From positions 1-12,041 of the forward strand of contig JANBPU010000416.1 of NCBI GenBank assembly GCA_027575805.1: a stretch of DNA of 12,041 bases. Direction: 5' to 3'. The stretch comes from Mycoemilia scoparia. Its lineage: Eukaryota > Kickxellomycota > Kickxellomycetes > Kickxellales > Kickxellaceae. A program made the position numbers and the translations under genes. Each line of letters opens with the position of its first letter. Position 1 is the first letter of the stretch. The notes under the pieces were generated by a model. That model ran no database searches and was not told the origin of the DNA. It saw nothing but the letters and a program-made list of their open reading frames with translations. Shown piece after piece: positions 1 to 9,000 of the stretch.

Positions 1-80
1 CACTAATTTTGATCACACAGGGTGACTGATCACATTTTACTAGTAAATGGTCACCCTTCAAAAATAATCGCCCATTTACT
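1..80. repeat. Truncated copy of palindromic MITE-like family
   Basis: This is the end of a repeat cut by the window edge. It holds the family motif CCCTTCAAAAATAAT at 54-68 followed by CGCCCAT, matching the ends of the fuller element at 11065-11301. Just inside lies a fold-back: GGGTGAC at 20-26 pairs with GTCACCC at 50-56, around the perfect palindrome TTTACTAGTAAA at 36-47. The same ACTAGTAAA core sits at the same distance from the motif in the other copies, so this is a related copy and not a chance match. No coding capacity is seen, and the left part lies outside the window. Confidence 0.7.
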
Positions 81-327
81 GAATATTTTTGCATAAGGAT
101 ACATATATATTTAACTTTTTATAGTATTGATAATGATTTTGGCTCTGCCAAAGAGTTTTTAACTAAAAAGATTTCATTGGGAGTGAACATGGACTGCCAA
201 GAAGTAATTTTTTAGAAAAGTTATATAAAATTAATTTTAAATGAAAAGGAGTAGTTTAGAACGAACAATAATGTGAAAGAATAGAATAATTAAAATAATG
301 ATCATTATAGTAAATGCTCAAAGTACG

Positions 328-526
328 CAAGGTTTTAGGAAAAATGGGAGTCCCCAAGAATTGCATATGGATTGGCTCTTGGTTGGGCTAAAATCTGACG
401 AGGACCCATTTTTTTCTAACATAAACTCGATTACTGGCAAAATCCTTCCATATCCTTAAATTTTGGTCTTATTAACAGCCATTTGATATGCAACTCCTAG
501 AAACTTATTTTTGCCTGAAGCCTTGA
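328..526. repeat. Diverged fold-back repeat (second family)
   Basis: Two imperfect arms face each other. The plus-strand arm at about 328-405 begins CAAGGTTTTAGG and contains ATTGCATATGGATTGGC. The second arm, about 450-526 read on the minus strand, begins CAAGGCTTCAGG and contains GTTGCATATCAAATGGC. Both arms then run into an AAAAT(C/T)T block. The match needs small gaps and is well below perfect, so this would be an old copy. A third, single arm lies at 2855-2935. The structure suggests a non-autonomous fold-back/MITE element without coding capacity. No target-site duplication could be defined. Confidence 0.5.
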
Positions 527-617
527 AAATTTTGAACATTTATATATAGTAGTAAAAGCCTATACAAAATCTATTTACACATATATGCTTGTGGATCTAT
601 CTATATATGCACTCTAG

Positions 618-642
618 AAAATAAAATAAAATAAAATAAAAT
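618..642. repeat. (AAAAT)5 microsatellite
   Basis: Five perfect AAAAT units are followed by AAAT and an A-run. The tract starts about 25 bases beyond the stop codon of the minus-strand membrane-protein gene, so it would be an (ATTTT)n tract in that gene's 3' UTR. Confidence 0.9.
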
Positions 643-667
643 AAATAAAAGAAAAAGTGGCACACAA

Positions 668-1831
668 TCACTTCAAACGATTATTTTTCGATTTAATACA
701 TCCCCAAATCATCCATACCGAAAGACCAACCAGCAGTGCTCCAAAAATACATCCAGCAACAACTCCAGTAACAAGCCCACCATTGATTTTACATTTAGTA
801 TTTGCAATCGTCTCAGTCCGAAGAGTAGTTGTCGAATTGCCATATTTCAATTCAAACACAGCACCTGGTCCGATTTGCTTGTTATTCTGGATTACAACCT
901 TAGCATTCCCACGTACTACAACTCCTTTCACCAAATCCAACTGAATGATATCCTTACAAAAGTCACCCCCGATCAACATCGTGGCTCCCCCATTGTTTCC
1001 ACAAGGATCAATAAATACTGTGCCATTGTTGTGCGATACCACTGTCACATTCTTTCCGTTCCTGAACAAGTCAGTGTTATTGTATAATGGAGCTCCGATA
1101 TTTGAACCATTTCCAGCTGCACCATCACCATTAGTTGGAGCGACCATGGTAATATTCCTGAGCTCGCTAAAACATTTCTTGAACCCATGTTTATATTCAT
1201 TCTGAATATACACTCCTTGGTACTGGTCGCCATGACCATATGCCCAATAAGGGTACGGGTATACTGGATAATAAACAGCCGGAACCCATCGAGATCCCAA
1301 CTCTGGCCGATAATATACACTTGGTGCAGCTCCCTGAGAGGGTATGGAGTACCCACGAATATGTTGTCCTTGATTTACTGAAGCGTATTTGGCTCCACCA
1401 TAATATGAAGGTGGTGGTGTATATGGTGGGGGCAGTGACGAGGCCTTATTGGTCTTTCCAAATGCCTTTCCTAATATGGTGGTGGACTTGGAGGAGGGAG
1501 AGAATCCCCGGGTTGGGTTGACTACAAAGGTACTGTACGAGGCTGTATTTGGATTTCGGGTGGATCCTTTGGAACTGGGTTTGCTGCCTTTTGAAATAGA
1601 TTTCGAGGGTCGTGAACCATTGCCACCACTGCCCCCTTTGGCTCCTCCACCACCGCTTTTGCTTCCTCCTCTACTTCCGCCGCCACCGCCTCCTCGTCCA
1701 CCTCCACCACCACCTTTACGTTTTATAAGAAAAGGCTCATGGCTGACTATAGACCTGTCGATGGGATGAGCGGAAAGTACGACCCAAGTTGTACATAATA
1801 TAGTGACTATAAATAGTAATATCCTGACCAT
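668..1831 (-). CDS. Predicted secreted/type I membrane protein with Gly-rich N-terminal region, function unknown
   Basis: 387 residues, family not recognised. Residues 1-20 are a typical signal peptide with a hydrophobic core, followed by Ala-His. A Lys-Arg pair at 37-38 lies directly before a Gly-rich tract (about 40-72, with RGG- and SRGG-like units) and could be a Kex2-type processing site (inference). Ser/Lys-rich sequence follows (73-130), then a Pro/Tyr/Trp-rich stretch (133-200). The ectodomain (about 205-350) has Cys at 220, 277, 292 and 347, and six N-glycosylation sequons at Asn 226, 241, 251, 261, 269 and 332. A hydrophobic segment at about 353-377 is a probable transmembrane helix, followed by a short basic tail ending SKNNRLK, so the expected topology is type I at the cell surface or in the secretory route. 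The start is the first ATG after an in-frame TAA 18 nt upstream, and a TATA box lies about 115 nt upstream. No intron is needed. A cell-wall or surface role is plausible but unproven. Confidence 0.8.
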   Translation of the reverse strand: MVRILLFIVTILCTTWVVLSAHPIDRSIVSHEPFLIKRKGGGGGGRGGGGGGSRGGSKSGGGGAKGGSGGNGSRPSKSISKGSKPSSKGSTRNPNTASYSTFVVNPTRGFSPSSKSTTILGKAFGKTNKASSLPPPYTPPPSYYGGAKYASVNQGQHIRGYSIPSQGAAPSVYYRPELGSRWVPAVYYPVYPYPYWAYGHGDQYQGVYIQNEYKHGFKKCFSELRNITMVAPTNGDGAAGNGSNIGAPLYNNTDLFRNGKNVTVVSHNNGTVFIDPCGNNGGATMLIGGDFCKDIIQLDLVKGVVVRGNAKVVIQNNKQIGPGAVFELKYGNSTTTLRTETIANTKCKINGGLVTGVVAGCIFGALLVGLSVWMIWGCIKSKNNRLK

Positions 1832-1945
1832 TAGAAATTTAGCAAGTTAAAATAGCTATTGACGATAAAGATATCTGTGCAAATGAAATGACCAGAGAAT
1901 TATTACTAGAAAATTAAAGGAAAAACGAGAGATCTAAACCACTGC

Positions 1946-1953
1946 TATTTATA
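1946..1953 (-). promoter_or_regulatory. TATA box of the membrane-protein gene
   Basis: Reads TATAAATA on the minus strand, followed by GC, about 115-122 nt upstream of the ATG at 1831. With usual fungal spacing this would start transcription some 80-90 nt before the ATG. Called by match and position only. Confidence 0.5.
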
Positions 1954-1983
1954 CACACAAAAAAACAACTAAAAATTGTTCCT

Positions 1984-2003
1984 TGTCTGTCTGTCTGTCT
2001 GTC
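1984..2003. repeat. (TGTC)5 microsatellite
   Basis: Five perfect TGTC units (GACA on the minus strand), about 30 bases upstream of the TATA box of the membrane-protein gene. No function is implied. Confidence 0.9.
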
Positions 2004-2854
2004 CATCGATTTGCCTATACATTTCCACTCATGTAAGCATGTTACATTGTTTGTTTTGAGTAATTGACCGGCTTTGGGTAAAGATGATTGATCAGATGAT
2101 GAGACCACCTTTGCGTAAATATTAAACACAGAATACACTAAAAGGAACAGTTGTGTTCTTTATAGATTAAACATGTTTCATGTTTCTATTAATTTACACA
2201 TCCAAAGCAATTCCATCGTGATACTAATTTGTAAATCTCGATTTACTCATTTTAATTCTAGTCTTCCTTTTTGTATGTTGTTCAAGTCTTTGAAGAACCT
2301 TTTGAATCATATGTAAAGAGTCGGAGTGAGAGAGTCAAATATTGAATGACTAAATGGCCTTTCAGTTTGGAAAATTTCTTTTGTTTCGCTTGAGAAAAGT
2401 CCTGTGTATTCTGAGTTACACCAAAATCACTGGCTTCGCAGCCTTTGTTTTTATGACCCCATCTTGATTGTTTTTCTCTGTATGTCTATGCAATACCATG
2501 TACAGTAAGTAAACAGAAAAACAAGGGTCCTTTAGTGTCCATAACGCAAAGGTCTTCAATACCGCGGTCCCCATTATTTAACATGTATCTCTTTGCATTA
2601 AAGTATCTTTGGCAAAATACATGTAATAGAAAGAGTATGTTGATTAAAGAAAAAAGAACATCTCGATCAAACCAAATGATCACAATTTAGTTAATCTTGG
2701 AAGGACAAAAGAATATTCTATTGTGCGACTTGTTTAGTCTAAACAGAAATAAATTGAACAATGTTGAGATCATTTGGGAATTGCGGTATTTGGTATCAAG
2801 CTATGAAAAACTATTGTCATACATACAGGCCTTAACCAATATCGTTATGATTTG

Positions 2855-2935
2855 ACGCAGCCTTAGACAAAAATGGTGGGTCTTGGGAGTTGCAAATGAA
2901 TTGACATATAATTGAGCCAAAAATCTGTGGGCTTA
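2855..2935. repeat. Single arm of the fold-back repeat seen at 328-526
   Basis: The stretch beginning ACGCAGCCTTAG, through GGGAGTTGCAAATGAATTG, to GAGCCAAAAATCTG aligns in order and spacing with both arms of the repeat at 328-526. Shared blocks include AAAAATGG, the AGTTGCA(T/A)AT core and the CCAAAA(A)TCT end. No opposite arm is visible nearby, so it is a solo arm or a degraded copy. The alignment was made by eye and identity is moderate. Confidence 0.4.
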
Positions 2936-3371
2936 TTTTTATTTATCTCACGCTTGATCATTAGTGAGATCTCACAATATTGTTAAAAAGGGAACTAGAA
3001 AGAATAAAATGGGACTATGGAATTAATTTGAGGCTAATTAAAATAAAGTTGTGTCGGAAAAAGATTTGGGGCCAGAAACTGTATGCCTTCACTTACTATT
3101 TAGTATTTAATTCAAAAACAATAACCTGAACATCAATCTGTAAATGCTTTACTATTCTCAAAAGTTTCATAATAAATTTGGTAGCTTTTTAGCTATTGAA
3201 TAATATCAAAAGATTAAAATATCAGTATAATTTTTTAATGCTCTAAACTATTATTTTTTTCAATTAGTTTCTGTATTTATCAAGACAATAATTGAGAGGC
3301 ACATATCATATAAAGCATAAAAGTAAAAGGAGTGTATATGGTTACATAAAATATCAAATGTTAATAATAAG

Positions 3372-4559
3372 TTATTGTTTTTGAGTGTTTTTACCAATAA
3401 ATGTGTTAATCTCATTAATCAATTTTTTTGTTCCAAGATCTTTCAACACCTCCATGGCAAAATCAGCAGCCTCAAATTCCTCTAACTCATTTTGTTTGTA
3501 GTTAAAGATATATTCTGTCATAAAAAAGAAGACATAGTCAGCACTAGTATACTGTGTACCAACAGAATCCATCAGATTGTAGAAAATCTTGTTGAGCCAG
3601 GTTATAACATCTATAACAATTTCTTGGATAGACTGTTGATTTTGTTTCATTTTAGCCTTCCCCTTGTTAGCAGCAGCAGCAGAAGTAGTAGTAGTAGTAA
3701 TAGGACTAGTCACAGAACCATCATACTTGTTAAAAATGTGGTAGAGAACAAACTTTCCAAAAGCCATATACCTTTTAACTACTTCATTTTCTTCATCATC
3801 CTTGAGATTCAAGTCTTGATGATAATTATGATGTGGATAAATAGTCTCAGCAAACAAATAGTAAACAAATACCATCAAAAAGTTTTTTCCTTGAATATAT
3901 TTACCATATTTGGAGTGGATTTGATAATTGTTTTGTTTATTGAAGATATGCTGTTGTGGTTTATCCAAGCAATAATTTTTGAATGTAGTCCAGGTCATAT
4001 ATAATGTGCTGCCAAATTTACAATCACGAATTTTCTCTTTAGCCATAATAAAATTGTTTTTTGAGTTTTCACTTAGCTGTTGCTCAAAAAGTAGCTCAGA
4101 TTCATTAATGTTGAAAAATTTGTCAAGATTATCATTTTCAATGAGCTTTTCATATATGGCTTGTTTTTCATATTTTCTGACTTTGGCTAGACGATATCCT
4201 CCTTCTGAGCTTCTTTGGCTTTTCCCCTTACCTTTACTGTTTTCTTTTCTAATAGATTTGGAAATGATGGAAGTTGGGGCTGAAGATTGTGGGGTTGTGC
4301 TGGAACTGGTAGTTGCAGTGTTATTATCATTAGCAAATACTGCATCTTCATAATCTTCTTGGCCAGACTGCTGTTTTTGAAGCAAGGAATTGATAGACAT
4401 ATCAAAACTACCACTGATTGCAGCTGGTTCTCCTGGTGATGCTGTTTCTATCAAGCTACCAAGAAATTCCCTATGACTACTGAAATCAGATTCATAATGA
4501 ACTTGGTCCTGATCACAAGTATCATAGGTGACTTTTTGACTTTTATTGTTGTTATCCAT
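3372..4559 (-). CDS. Hypothetical protein, disordered N-terminus and helical C-terminal half
   Basis: 395 residues; no known domain or catalytic motif recognised. Residues 1-100 are polar and look disordered, with acidic patches and a Ser/Thr run (81-97). A basic segment at about 101-129 (KSIRKENSKGKGKSQRSS, then RLAKVRKYEK) could be a nuclear localisation or nucleic-acid-binding patch, which is inference only. From about 130 the sequence becomes amphipathic and aromatic-rich (blocks near 181-200, 215-245, 262-280, 311-332 and 339-355), suggesting a folded helical domain. It is interrupted by a Thr6-Ser-Ala4 run at about 288-297, encoded by a trinucleotide microsatellite near 3669-3698. No signal peptide or clear membrane helix is seen. 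The ATG has purine at -3 and G at +4, and an in-frame TAA lies 48 nt upstream. A TATAAATA box lies about 95-102 nt upstream. The length, a single open frame and sensible composition support a real gene, perhaps lineage-specific. Confidence 0.75.
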   Translation of the reverse strand: MDNNNKSQKVTYDTCDQDQVHYESDFSSHREFLGSLIETASPGEPAAISGSFDMSINSLLQKQQSGQEDYEDAVFANDNNTATTSSSTTPQSSAPTSIISKSIRKENSKGKGKSQRSSEGGYRLAKVRKYEKQAIYEKLIENDNLDKFFNINESELLFEQQLSENSKNNFIMAKEKIRDCKFGSTLYMTWTTFKNYCLDKPQQHIFNKQNNYQIHSKYGKYIQGKNFLMVFVYYLFAETIYPHHNYHQDLNLKDDEENEVVKRYMAFGKFVLYHIFNKYDGSVTSPITTTTTSAAAANKGKAKMKQNQQSIQEIVIDVITWLNKIFYNLMDSVGTQYTSADYVFFFMTEYIFNYKQNELEEFEAADFAMEVLKDLGTKKLINEINTFIGKNTQKQ

Positions 4560-4653
4560 ACTACTATCTGAAAAGGTGTATACAAATAGATAAATAAATA
4601 CAAATTAAAGAAAAAAAAGTAAAGTTTCTGAGGTGTGAGTATGTTTGAATGTG

Positions 4654-4661
4654 TATTTATA
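4654..4661 (-). promoter_or_regulatory. TATA box of the 395-residue hypothetical gene
   Basis: Reads TATAAATA then CAC on the minus strand, about 95-102 nt before the ATG at 4559. The spacing resembles that of the gene ending at 668. Called by match and position only. Confidence 0.5.
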
Positions 4662-4794
4662 CTTTTCTGATTTGAAGCAAGTGGCTTGAGAATTTGTTGA
4701 GATCAAGAATAATTCATTGGCATTGGTTGGAAAATCATATTCATTCAGAATTCAGGGTTCAAATAACTTACTCAGCATTCCTCTATGATGTTAG

Positions 4795-4977
4795 AGTAGT
4801 TATTTCTGAAGGGGTAATTTTTACTAGTAGGTCAGCTTCAACTTGAATATTGGCCTGGCTATACTATAATTGATAGTATTAATTTAGCCCTTCAAAAATA
4901 ATCTTTCATTACTATAGTTTTAATTATTGTTATTGATATCATATGGGCGATTATTTTTGAAGGGTAAATTTTGGTGA
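4795..4977. repeat. Rearranged copy of the palindromic MITE-like family
   Basis: Three family ends lie close together. A diverged minus-strand motif (ATTTCTGAAGGGG, near 4802-4814) and a plus-strand motif CCCTTCAAAAATAAT (4888-4902) bound a unit of about 120 bp with the TTACTAGTA core inside (4820-4828). A second minus-strand motif (4950-4964), preceded by CATATGGGCG, opens another unit that fades after TTGGTGACCA near 4980. The inner two motifs face outward from an AT-rich spacer of about 47 bp, where the intact element has a shared CATATG centre. This reads as a two-unit element with inserted or diverged central DNA and a decayed right unit. Confidence 0.6.
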
Positions 4978-5309
4978 CCAATGATTTTATTTGTAGTTAT
5001 TTTTTAAAGACCAGTACAATGCATTTTATAACCACAATTACTACTGTTCCAAATCAAAAATGAATGAATGATGAAGGCAAATAGAACAAGGGGTTTGTTT
5101 TTAGTGCAAGAATATCAATATGAAAAATGGTTTAACTGATCACCTGTCTCTTCTAATACTAATAATTATCGTTAAATATAAATAGATTTGAGACTTTTTG
5201 CTTGGTTTTGTTAATTGATATTGAGTTTTACAGCAACAGAAGCAGAAATAGTTAATAATAACATATGTCTGGTAATGACATTGTGAGGCGTGTGACATTA
5301 TTTCCAGAA

Positions 5310-5540
5310 TTAAAATCCATATAAAATGATTTCACCAGTTATATTGACGGTTGCTTTAGATCCTCCTTCTCCTTCTCTTCCATTTGGCAAGCTCTCCATC
5401 AAAAGGAAACAAATTAGTACCCTCATACATTCCCTGCAAGTCGGCCCATAACCCATACATTTCTGTTAGAGCCTGACAGATTATTGGCTATTATCCAGAG
5501 TATTCTTCTGGTACACCTTTGAAGGAGATTCTGCCATTTC
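5310..5540 (-). pseudogene. Possible broken coding remnant (GC-richer island)
   Basis: On the minus strand this stretch is visibly richer in G and C than its flanks. It gives protein-like translations in successive frames: one containing NRNVWVMGRLAGNV, then one with EGTNLFPFDGELAKW, then one with GGSKATVNITGEIILYGF ending in TAA at 5310. The frames are offset and have stops (for example two adjacent stops upstream of the second frame), so no intact gene can be drawn; the longest open piece from an ATG is 48 codons (5310-5456). It could be a frameshifted gene fragment, a short exon of a gene I cannot assemble, or chance. No family recognised. Confidence 0.22.
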
Positions 5541-6042
5541 ATTAAAAATTCTAGAATATACAGGTTTAGCTTAGTTAGCTGCTGTGATTTATTGAGAAAA
5601 AAACATATCCATTTAATATCAAGGCGTATGCGCTAAGGTAAATAGACAAATGAGGGGTTAGTAAACTCAAGTGAACAGAGAAAAAACCCTATATATAATC
5701 TCTGAGGTACAATGCGATGTTGAATGAATCAAGTACCACAACCCAAACTGTCACACACAATTTATTCCCTTTAACTTTAAAAACAATAGACCATTACCTA
5801 CAGCACTTCCAAGAAAATTGTTGCAATAGTAGTGATAATAATAATATCAGCATGTGTTTTGGGGTATATTTTAAAAGTAATAAAATAATAAAGTAAAAAT
5901 TATACAATAGTATAAAAGGCTAGAAAGAGAGAGAAAGAAAGCGAAATAATAATAAAACCATATACGCTTGATGAATAAAAGATAAATAAATAAAATAGAG
6001 GTAGATGAAAAGGTTGAAAAGGGAGGTTGGTTATATAGAAAT

Positions 6043-9000
6043 TTAGCTGCGTGTTCTCTTTGATCTTCTAGGCGGAAGTATTCTCGTAGCTGTTGCACCA
6101 TCTACATCTTCACCAGCAGCAGCAGTAGCAGCAACTGTGGTTGAAGCACTACTAGATTTCGTCCGAGTTCTTGAAGTAATATTCAAACCAACACCAGGAT
6201 CTTTATCAAATCCAGATAATACGGATGCTGCTGACCGGGCATTTCTTGATGAAGTAGATTTAGTATAAGATGGTGTAGAATTGTTAGCTGTGCTACTGTT
6301 GGTTGACTCGGTTCCTGGTAATGGCGGAATGCTCATGTTCTGTTGCTGCCGCTTCGTAATAGTTATGCCACCACCACTTTGAGCATTATCACCACCATTC
6401 ATTGGATTTTTGTTTTCCAAAGATGATCCGTCACCATCAACGTTGGAACGAACAGAATCGGGGTTAATGGTTTCATCAGAATCCGATACCTCGTTGACTG
6501 TGTTTATACCGGGAGCAGCATCGTTGGTGATAGATCGGACCCCGGTGGTGGCGTTGTTGTTGTCGCTGCCACCTCCAATGGCCATAGAACTACTTCTCTT
6601 GGTCTTTCTTTGCAATCCAAAACCTCCGCCGGTATAGTTGGATAGCTGCGAAACTGGTCTAGTAACCGTGAACCCAGAATCGCCGTTGCCAGCTCTAATA
6701 CTGCTACTACTGCTACTATTGTGCCTTCGTGACATCGCAATGTTACCACCACTACCAGTGTTGGTGAACGACAACGAAGAAGCTGGTCTCTTGTAAGTGG
6801 GTGGATATCTACTAGCACTGCCAACACCGCCGCTACTGCCATTGGCACTTCCATTGCTTATGGATGCAGCGACGCCTGTAGTATTTCCCACCAAAGTTTC
6901 GGGCGACGACTCAACCGAGCCCATCGAATATAAGGACGTCGCGCTGGCATTTTTGTTTTGTCCTTTGGCTGCTATTCTTGATAAGTGGGGCTTGCCAAAC
7001 ATGATGTCTCCATCGATATTATCGGCATCATCGTTGTTGCTGTGACGCATTAATGGAGACTGCTCGTCAGGCAATGGTATAGCAGATGGGTGGGTTATAG
7101 CACCACCACCTCCACTGCTGCTGACGCTGTTACTATTGGCTGGGTCCAGTAGTTCCAAAGATGAAGGTCTATAATATGATGTCCGCGCTTTCTTTAATTC
7201 CCTTTCCAAAGACTTGGGGCTTGCCAATGGCACCATTTCACTTGTCCATCTAAGATCATCAGACTGGATGTCAATCTTTCCGTTTTCATCGCCATCATCT
7301 TGATCGGCAATATCCATCTTCTCATCCTCATGACCATCTGAACCAGCATCATCAGTGCTGGTAGAAGCTCTAATCTTTGTCACAATAAATGGGTGGGGCT
7401 TAGTCTGTCTAATCGACTTTATCCTTTCCGGACTAGGGAATCTGTGCCGAGTAGGCGTGTCTCCCGTAATACGAGTCCCCGTAACCTTACTCCCGTACTC
7501 TTGAGCAACATCCTGCATCTCGCCAACACTGGCCTCAAGTTTCTCACCATAGATGGATGTCTGACTATCGAATTGGCCCAGCTTTTCCGAAGAGTGCTGA
7601 TACATCTGTTCCCATACTGATGCAGCATCGGACACCAATTTAATTCCACTTTCAGTTGACTGTCTTGCGAGATTCGAAATCGAGTCGAGGCCACCTGTTG
7701 CTTGCGACTTGATCTGGCAAACAGCACTTATTAGCTCCTGACTTTGTTCATTGGTGTTGGCGACGAATTGCTCTAGGGCTTGGCTTTGTTTGCCTGATGC
7801 GCTTGTTATGCCAGAAACAGACTGATCGACTAGCGTCGTCATGTTGGTGGCCTGGTTGTATGCATCCATTGCTGCTTCTGTGAGCCTATTGCGGACCGCA
7901 TCCAAAAGACTGGCTTCGAAGTCGGTAGCTTCCTTGTCTGCTGATGATGCTGTGTCTTGGTATCTTCTAGTAGTAGCCGCCAGAGTAGTTGCGTTGTCGT
8001 TGATGTTTCTGCTGTTTTCTAGGGAACCACCAACCAATCTTTCAAGCATCTGGGATTGTTCTTGTTGCTGCTTCATAACCATCTGCTGGATAGTCTGTAA
8101 CAAGTCTTGGTTGTCCTTTGCAACACGGTTGCGGATTTCGTTGACTGACTGGTCGATGTTTTGGTGGTTGGTCTGAACGTTTTCATACTGTACTTTAAGC
8201 TGTTTGACCACTTCATCTGTTAATTCCATAGTCTGATTGTGTTGGGCTTTGCGATTGTGCTGAGCTTTTTGTAGGCCATCAGCAATATGCTTGGCCATAT
8301 CTTCGCTAATTGCAAGCAATTTGACTTTATGGTCTTCAAGAAGATCCTCAACAACCTTCTTCAGTGACTGGCATTGCTCAACAGTTACAGCAAGCGCTTT
8401 CTGAACGGCTTTCTGGAACGATCTGCACGACTCATCGATAGATTCCTTGGCCTTTGTATGGATGGCTACTCCACTCTCAATCTTATTTGCTGCTTGGCCA
8501 GTTGTCCGACTCAGCTCTTCACCGACCTTGGCTGACCACTTTTCCAACTCATTTTTCAAGGAGCCCTGGAAATTCTGGCCAACATTCTGGTCAAGCTGGC
8601 CCAACAATCCCTTTATACTCTCTTGCAACGAAACAGTCGTACTTGCAACATACTGGCTCATCACACTGCTCATTTGACCAATTTTGGCCTCCAACTCCGA
8701 AACATGCTCAAGATTTTGCTTTTCTTGAAGACCAACCCTCTCGACCTTTTCATAAAGCCTGGACTTTACAAGGTTGACCAAATCAAGATCGCCGGCCAAG
8801 CGTTTAGCCGTCACGTTCAGGTCATCCTCAGTCTGCGAATGTGCCGCCGTAATGATCTGCTGCTCTTTAAGCAACATTTTCGTCGAATCAAGCAAACTTT
8901 GGGTTTCAACCAATTTCTCGCGACTTTCGCCAAGCGCTTTTCTAGTAGATTCCAACTGCTCTTTGGCCAATTCCCATTGCTGCAGCATTGCCTGATTTTC

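Larger units (their letters stand above)
1832..3371. other. Intergenic region, no supported gene
   Basis: AT-rich spacer between two minus-strand genes. It contains the presumed promoter and 5' leader of the gene ending at 668, a TGTC microsatellite, and a single arm of a fold-back repeat at 2855-2935. Open frames are short (65 to 74 codons at most), without recognisable domains or coding-like composition. The left-most few hundred bases before 3371 must also hold the 3' UTR of the 3372-4559 gene, but no canonical AATAAA signal could be fixed there. Confidence 0.6.
4560..6042. other. Intergenic region: promoter, repeat copies and a coding-like island
   Basis: Spacer between the hypothetical gene and the kinesin. 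It contains the TATA box at 4654-4661, a rearranged MITE-family copy at 4795-4977, and a GC-richer island at 5310-5540. The part nearest 6042 must carry the kinesin 3' UTR. A minus-strand AATAAA occurs at 5761-5766, about 280 nt past the stop, and is a candidate polyadenylation signal only. Long A/T runs (5870-6000) otherwise show nothing. Confidence 0.55.

Noticed and set aside
1449..1769. Plus-strand open frame with long Pro runs
   Set aside because: It is the antisense of the Gly-rich tract of the minus-strand membrane protein; Gly codons read backwards give Pro. No independent support.
2486..2683. 65-codon minus-strand open frame with a hydrophobic start
   Set aside because: Short, no domain, no upstream signals and AT-rich composition like the spacer; expected by chance.
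3492..4004. 170-codon plus-strand open frame opposite the hypothetical gene
   Set aside because: It lies wholly antisense to the longer 395-codon frame, which has a good start context, an upstream stop and a TATA box. Hydrophobic and Ser runs are by-products of the repeats.
5871..6101. 76-codon minus-strand open frame overlapping the kinesin 3' end
   Set aside because: Its first part is an out-of-frame reading of the kinesin tail and the rest is Phe/Leu/Tyr-rich translation of an AT-rich 3' UTR.
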